From Synergistaceae bacterium (GTDB lineage: Bacteria; Synergistota; Synergistia; Synergistales; Synergistaceae): a DNA stretch of 7,763 nucleotides. The stretch lies in assembly GCA_031271065.1 (NCBI GenBank), contig JAISWP010000154.1:1-7763 (forward strand), given 5' to 3'. Below the pieces are notes generated by a model. The model saw nothing but the letters and a program-made list of their open reading frames with translations. It made no database searches and was not told where the DNA came from. The position numbers and the translations under genes are program-made. This document shows positions 4,427 to 7,763 of the stretch, in pieces (within the stretch, counting starts at the first letter, position 1; each line of letters opens with the position of its first letter).

Positions 4427-6274
4427 TCATTCCACAGTGACGCTCTTCGCCAGGTTTCTGGGCATGTCGATGTCCCTGCCCAGAGCCTTGGCCGTGTGAT
4501 AGGCCAGCAGCTGGAGCGGTATCACCCCTATGAAGGGGAACAGCTCCGGTTCTGTGCGGGGTATGAAAATTATGTCGTCGGCGCAGGCGCGCGCGCCGTC
4601 ATCTCCGTCCGAGGCCAGCATCAGGGTGGGAGCTTTGCGGGCTCTGCACTCCGCGACGTTGGACAGGGTTTTCTCCCTCAGGTCCGTGTCCGGCACAAGC
4701 GCCACCACTGTCAGCTGCTCGTCCAGCATGGCTATCGGGCCGTGCTTCATTTCTCCCGCGGCGTAGGCTTCCGACGGGAGATACGCTATTTCCTTCATTT
4801 TGAGCGCGCCCTCCATAGTGAGGGGTACACATTCCCTGCGCCCTATGAAGAAAAATCCCTTCGACCCGCAGTATTTGTCCGCCAGGGCCTTTATCTCCCG
4901 CTCTTTCTCCAGGACGGACTGCTGCAGGGCGGGCATCGAGCGCAGGCCGCTGATGAGACGGGCCTCGTCGGAGGCGGAGAGCGTCCCGCGCTCCTTCAGG
5001 AGGTGCATCACCAGCAGGGCGAGCAGGCTTATCTGCCCCATGAAGGTCTTGGTCGCAGCCACCCCGATCTCCGGTCCCGCCAGGGAGAGAATAGTGTGCT
5101 CCACTTCTCTGTCTATGGTGGAACCGCGCACGTTCGTTATCGCTATGCAGTGAGTTCCCTTCGCCCTGGCTATGCGTGCGGCCGCCAGGGTGTCCGCCGT
5201 CTCCCCGCTCTGGGACACGAATACCGCTAGAGTGTCGCCGCCGCCCCGCACGTTGCGGTAACGGTACTCGGAAGCTGTTTCGACCCTTATCTCTATGTCC
5301 CCGTCCAGCGACTCCATTATGTCACGGGCCACAAGAGTGGCGTAGTACGACGTCCCGCAGGCCACAAACTGGACCCTGCGGATTTTTTTCATCAGACCTT
5401 TGGGGAGCGAGATGCTCTTTTCGAGTGCGACGTTGGTCACGATAGTGTGGGCGTCCACCGTCAGGCGCAGCACATCGGGCTGTTCGCCCATCTCCTTGCG
5501 CATGAAGTGCTCGTAGTGCCCCTTGTCCGCCATAACGCTGTCCCAGTTCAGGCGTATTGATTTTTTGCCGCGGGCGTTTCCGTCGAAACCGTAGAATTTA
5601 AGTCCGTCCGGCGAAAGCCTGGCCATCTCGTCCTCCTCCAGAAAACAGAGGTCGTGGGTGTAGCTCAGAAGGGCGGTGGGATCTGAGGCGCAGTATGAGG
5701 CGCTGCCGTCCCAGGCCGTGACGAGAGGGGAACCCCTGCGGGCGCACCATATTTCGCCGGGCCTGTCCCGGAACATGATGACCAGGGCGAACGCCCCCGT
5801 AAGACGCTCCGTCAGTCGGTGCATCGCCTCCAGGGCGTCTCCTCCGCACTGTCCGTACAGGACCGCCAGGAGCTGGCAGGCGGCCTCCGTGTCCGTCTGG
5901 GTGGAGAAGATTATCCCGCCGGATTCCAGTTCGTCTTTTATCTCCGTCGAATTTTCGATGATGCCGTTGTGAACGAGCACCACCATCTCGTCCGCGCTTT
6001 CGTGAGGATGGGCGTTCGTCTCGGTGACCCCGCCGTGGGTGGCCCATCGCGTGTGCCCGATGCCTGAAGCGGATTCGAGACATTTGGAGGGCAGTTCTCT
6101 CACTTTGTCCGCCAGTTCCGAGACCCTACCGACGATTTTGGCGCTGATGATTTTCCCGTCGCTGCGCAGCGCGATTCCGGCGGAATCGTATCCCCTGTAC
6201 TCCTGTCTGGCGAGTCCCTCGATGATGATGCCCGAAGCCGGCGATCCGCCAGCGTAACCCATTATCCCGCACAT
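4427..6274 (-). CDS. glmS: Glutamine-fructose-6-phosphate aminotransferase (isomerizing)
   Basis: This 615-residue protein has the usual GlmS length. It makes glucosamine-6-phosphate from fructose-6-phosphate and glutamine, the first step toward UDP-GlcNAc for peptidoglycan and lipopolysaccharide. It begins MCGIMGYAGG, so after Met removal Cys becomes the N-terminal nucleophile of the glutaminase domain. GHTRWATHG (73-81) and NAHPH (87-91) belong to that domain. Two SIS sugar-isomerase domains follow, with FVACGTSYYATL and VSQSGETADTLAA in the first and MEGALKMKEIAYLPSEAYAAGEMKHG in the second. The C-terminus LAKSVTVE carries the conserved lysine. AGGTGT (complement of 6281-6286) lies six bases before the ATG at 6274-6272. 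The gene converges on the hemerythrin gene with six bases between stops, and diverges from der. No glmS ribozyme fits in the short leader. Confidence 0.98.
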   Translation of the reverse strand: MCGIMGYAGGSPASGIIIEGLARQEYRGYDSAGIALRSDGKIISAKIVGRVSELADKVRELPSKCLESASGIGHTRWATHGGVTETNAHPHESADEMVVLVHNGIIENSTEIKDELESGGIIFSTQTDTEAACQLLAVLYGQCGGDALEAMHRLTERLTGAFALVIMFRDRPGEIWCARRGSPLVTAWDGSASYCASDPTALLSYTHDLCFLEEDEMARLSPDGLKFYGFDGNARGKKSIRLNWDSVMADKGHYEHFMRKEMGEQPDVLRLTVDAHTIVTNVALEKSISLPKGLMKKIRRVQFVACGTSYYATLVARDIMESLDGDIEIRVETASEYRYRNVRGGGDTLAVFVSQSGETADTLAAARIARAKGTHCIAITNVRGSTIDREVEHTILSLAGPEIGVAATKTFMGQISLLALLVMHLLKERGTLSASDEARLISGLRSMPALQQSVLEKEREIKALADKYCGSKGFFFIGRRECVPLTMEGALKMKEIAYLPSEAYAAGEMKHGPIAMLDEQLTVVALVPDTDLREKTLSNVAECRARKAPTLMLASDGDDGARACADDIIFIPRTEPELFPFIGVIPLQLLAYHTAKALGRDIDMPRNLAKSVTVE

Positions 6275-6327
6275 AACCTGACACCTGCCGATCGTCGTTT
6301 ATTTCGTACAAATAATCGCTCAATAAT

Positions 6328-6355
6328 ATCATAATTATCACGCCCGGCGCGTCAT
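6328..6355 (-). promoter_or_regulatory. glmS: Probable glmS promoter
   Basis: On the minus strand, ATGACG (complement of 6350-6355) and TATGAT (complement of 6328-6333) are 16 bases apart. They match the consensus at four and five of six positions. The leader would be about 45 bases. Confidence 0.5.
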
Positions 6356-6357
6356 TG

Positions 6358-6373
6358 CTGCCCGCAGGGGCAG
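6358..6373. repeat. Inverted repeat between the glmS and der promoters
   Basis: CTGCCC (6358-6363) and GGGCAG (6368-6373) are perfect complements around GCAG. The repeat begins two bases outside the glmS -35 and ends 11 bases before the der -10, so it could be a shared operator. It could also be chance in GC-rich DNA. Confidence 0.35.
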
Positions 6374-6381
6374 GCTTTCTA

Positions 6382-6390
6382 TGGTATAGT
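6382..6390 (+). promoter_or_regulatory. der: Extended -10 promoter for der
   Basis: TGG followed by TATAGT (6385-6390) matches the extended -10 form TGn-TATAAT at five of six core positions. No -35 lies at proper spacing; TTGCTG (6355-6360) is 24 bases away. Transcription should start near 6397. Confidence 0.55.
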
Positions 6391-6414
6391 ACGGACTGAT
6401 TCCGACTCATGAGT

Positions 6415-6420
6415 GGAGGT
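6415..6420 (+). promoter_or_regulatory. der: Shine-Dalgarno that decides the der start
   Basis: GGAGGT lies six bases before GTG 6427. It is downstream of ATG 6409, for which no Shine-Dalgarno is seen. It supports GTG 6427 as the real start. Confidence 0.8.
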
Positions 6421-6426
6421 GAGGCC

Positions 6427-7758
6427 GTGGGTATAGTAGCGATAGTGGGGAGGCCCAACGTTGGGAAATCATCCATATTCAACAGGCTGCTCGGAAGGCG
6501 CGAGGCAATAGTGGACGATTTTCCAGGGGTGACCCGCGACAGGCTTTACGGGGAGATATCCTGGGACGGGCGCAGATTTTACATCGTCGACACCGGTGGA
6601 ATAATGGGCGAGATCCAGGGCGGCCACGCCGAGATAATGGACAAAATGGAGCGTCAGGTCAGACACGCCATAGGCGAGAGCGACGGGGTGATATTCGTCC
6701 TGGACGGCAAAGACGGGGTGACCCCCATGGACTCCGAGATAGCCTCGATGCTGCGGAAAGGCGGGCGCAGGGTCGTGGTGGCGGTAAACAAACTGGACGA
6801 CCCGAGCCGCGTCGACGCGGTGTACGACGCCTCCTCGCTGGGTTTTGAGAAGGTGCTGCCTGTCAGCGCCGCGCACAATTTCAACATGGGCGACCTGCTG
6901 GACGAGATGGCGGCCTTCATACCGGCGGAGGACAATACCGACGAATACGAGTCCGCGGAGGAGATACCGGTGGCTCTTGTAGGCCGTCCGAATACCGGAA
7001 AATCGAGCCTCTTCAACGTCCTGTCCGGCAGCGAGCGCTCTCTGGTGTCGGAGATGCCTGGAACCACCAGGGACGTGGTGGACTCGGTGGTGACAATAGA
7101 TGGAGTCAGATACCGCTTCCTCGATACGGCGGGGCTCAGACGCAGGGCCAGAATCAACACCGACGTGGAGTACTACTCGACCGTCCGCACATATCAGGCG
7201 ATAGACAAATGCCGGGTGGCGGTCGTCCTGCTGGACGTCTCCGAGATGGTCACCGACCAGGACAAACGCCTGATCGGACACGTTCTGGAGCGCGGGAGGG
7301 GGCTTGTCATAGCGGTTAACAAGTGGGATCTGGTCGGCAAAGACGCGAAGTCCGGCGACAAACTCAGGGACAAGCTCAAAGATGAACTGCCCTTCGCGTC
7401 CCACGCCCCTGTGATATTCCTGTCGGCTCTCACGAAACGCGGGGTTCCGAAATTGGGCGCCCGCCTCGTTTCCGTGGACGAGAACCGCCGCAGGAGGATA
7501 TCGACATCCGAGCTGAACCGGCTGGTCCGCGAAGTGCTGACGTTCGAGCGGATGCCCGGAGACGACAGGGGGCGTTACCTCAAGATATCGTTTTGCACTC
7601 AAGCCGACGGCGCTCCTCCCGCCTTCGTTTTTTTTGTGAACGACGAACGGCTGGCCGCAAAACAATTTGAGCGCAGGCTGGAGAACATAATTCGCAAAAT
7701 GGCTGACTTTTCAGGTACCCCGATCAGATTATTTTTTAGAAAAAAGAGGGAAAATTGA
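6427..7758 (+). CDS. der: Ribosome-associated GTPase Der (EngA)
   Basis: From GTG 6427 the protein is 443 residues, normal for Der, a 50S assembly factor with two GTPase domains. The first domain has G1 GRPNVGKS (8-15), then DTGG and NKLD. The second has GRPNTGKSS, PGTTRD, DTAGLRRR and NKWD. A C-terminal KH-like domain includes FVFFVNDERL and FSGTPIRLFFRKK. Both nucleotide sites look intact. An in-frame ATG at 6409 would add six residues but has no Shine-Dalgarno and lies only about 12 bases from the predicted transcript start. GTG 6427 sits six bases from GGAGGT and gives a start close to the family norm. A run of eight T (7628-7635) lies in the coding region without breaking the frame. Confidence 0.96.
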   Translation: MGIVAIVGRPNVGKSSIFNRLLGRREAIVDDFPGVTRDRLYGEISWDGRRFYIVDTGGIMGEIQGGHAEIMDKMERQVRHAIGESDGVIFVLDGKDGVTPMDSEIASMLRKGGRRVVVAVNKLDDPSRVDAVYDASSLGFEKVLPVSAAHNFNMGDLLDEMAAFIPAEDNTDEYESAEEIPVALVGRPNTGKSSLFNVLSGSERSLVSEMPGTTRDVVDSVVTIDGVRYRFLDTAGLRRRARINTDVEYYSTVRTYQAIDKCRVAVVLLDVSEMVTDQDKRLIGHVLERGRGLVIAVNKWDLVGKDAKSGDKLRDKLKDELPFASHAPVIFLSALTKRGVPKLGARLVSVDENRRRRISTSELNRLVREVLTFERMPGDDRGRYLKISFCTQADGAPPAFVFFVNDERLAAKQFERRLENIIRKMADFSGTPIRLFFRKKREN

Positions 7759-7760
7759 GT

Positions 7761-7763
7761 ATG
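7761..7763 (+). other. Possible start codon of the next gene
   Basis: ATG occupies the last three bases, two bases after the der stop, and GAGGG (7746-7750) lies ten bases upstream. A tightly linked downstream gene is plausible, but nothing of its product can be seen. Confidence 0.3.

Noticed and set aside
4496..5230. Open frame of 244 codons on the + strand inside glmS
   Set aside because: It is a shadow of glmS codons; the product has low-complexity composition and no family features.
6275..6426. glmS ribozyme in the glmS leader
   Set aside because: The predicted leader is about 45 bases and the whole divergent gap is about 150; the ribozyme is larger and none of its core is seen.
7628..7635. 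Run of eight T in der as a phase-variation or frameshift site
   Set aside because: The frame is intact, it encodes conserved residues of the KH-like domain, and der is normally essential; it probably reflects sequence composition only.
6469..7665. Long open frame of 398 codons antisense to der
   Set aside because: It mirrors the der reading frame in GC-rich DNA, has no Shine-Dalgarno or recognisable domain, and der is fully conserved on the other strand.
1..7763. CRISPR arrays, insertion sequences, integrase or attachment sites, toxin-antitoxin or defence genes
   Set aside because: No direct-repeat arrays, transposase motifs, terminal inverted repeats or defence-protein families are visible; the coding content is housekeeping.

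Overview
The window is bacterial chromosomal DNA. Most of it is the conserved translation/transcription cluster tuf - rpmG - tRNA-Trp - secE - nusG - rplK - rplA - rplJ - rplL, all on the + strand. It is moderately GC-rich, with frequent ATA (Ile) and AGG (Arg) codons, strong AAGGAGGT-type Shine-Dalgarno sites, an all-cysteine L33 and a bacteriohemerythrin. This fits a strictly anaerobic or microaerophilic lineage. Gene order and codon habit remind me of Synergistota, but that is a tentative guess from memory, not a demonstrated assignment.

Layout. Positions 1-379: the last 40 codons of EF-Tu, then rpmG (L33) and tRNA-Trp(CCA). Positions 417-1220: secE and nusG. Positions 1221-1365: a leader with a terminator-like hairpin followed by a second structured element. 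Positions 1366-2587: rplK and rplA; the gap between them holds a stem-loop copying the L1-binding part of 23S rRNA. Positions 2588-2795: a strong promoter (TTGAAA-17-TATAAT), an L10-leader-like RNA and an attenuator hairpin, all ahead of rplJ. Positions 2796-3745: rplJ and rplL, closed by a strong intrinsic terminator at 3779-3816. Usually rpoB and rpoC follow rplL; here they do not. After a structured 285-base gap comes a hemerythrin gene (4031-4420). It converges, with only 6 bases between stop codons, on glmS (4427-6274, minus strand). Divergent from glmS is der, which I start at GTG 6427 rather than the upstream ATG. A possible next gene begins at the last three bases.

How the genes work together. 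L33, L11, L1, L10 and L7/L12 are large-subunit proteins; L11, L10 and L7/L12 form the GTPase-associated stalk on which EF-Tu acts. NusG couples RNA polymerase to the ribosome, SecE is part of the protein-export channel, and Der is a 50S assembly GTPase. GlmS feeds amino-sugar synthesis for the cell wall, and the hemerythrin binds O2 at a di-iron site.

No gene here looks novel; the coding content is ordinary. The points of interest are the RNA control elements (the L1 rRNA mimic between rplK and rplA, the rplK leader and the rplJ attenuator), the missing rpoBC linkage, and the unexplained structured DNA upstream of the hemerythrin gene. The longest stretch without a gene is 3746-4030, so no gap exceeds 300 bases.
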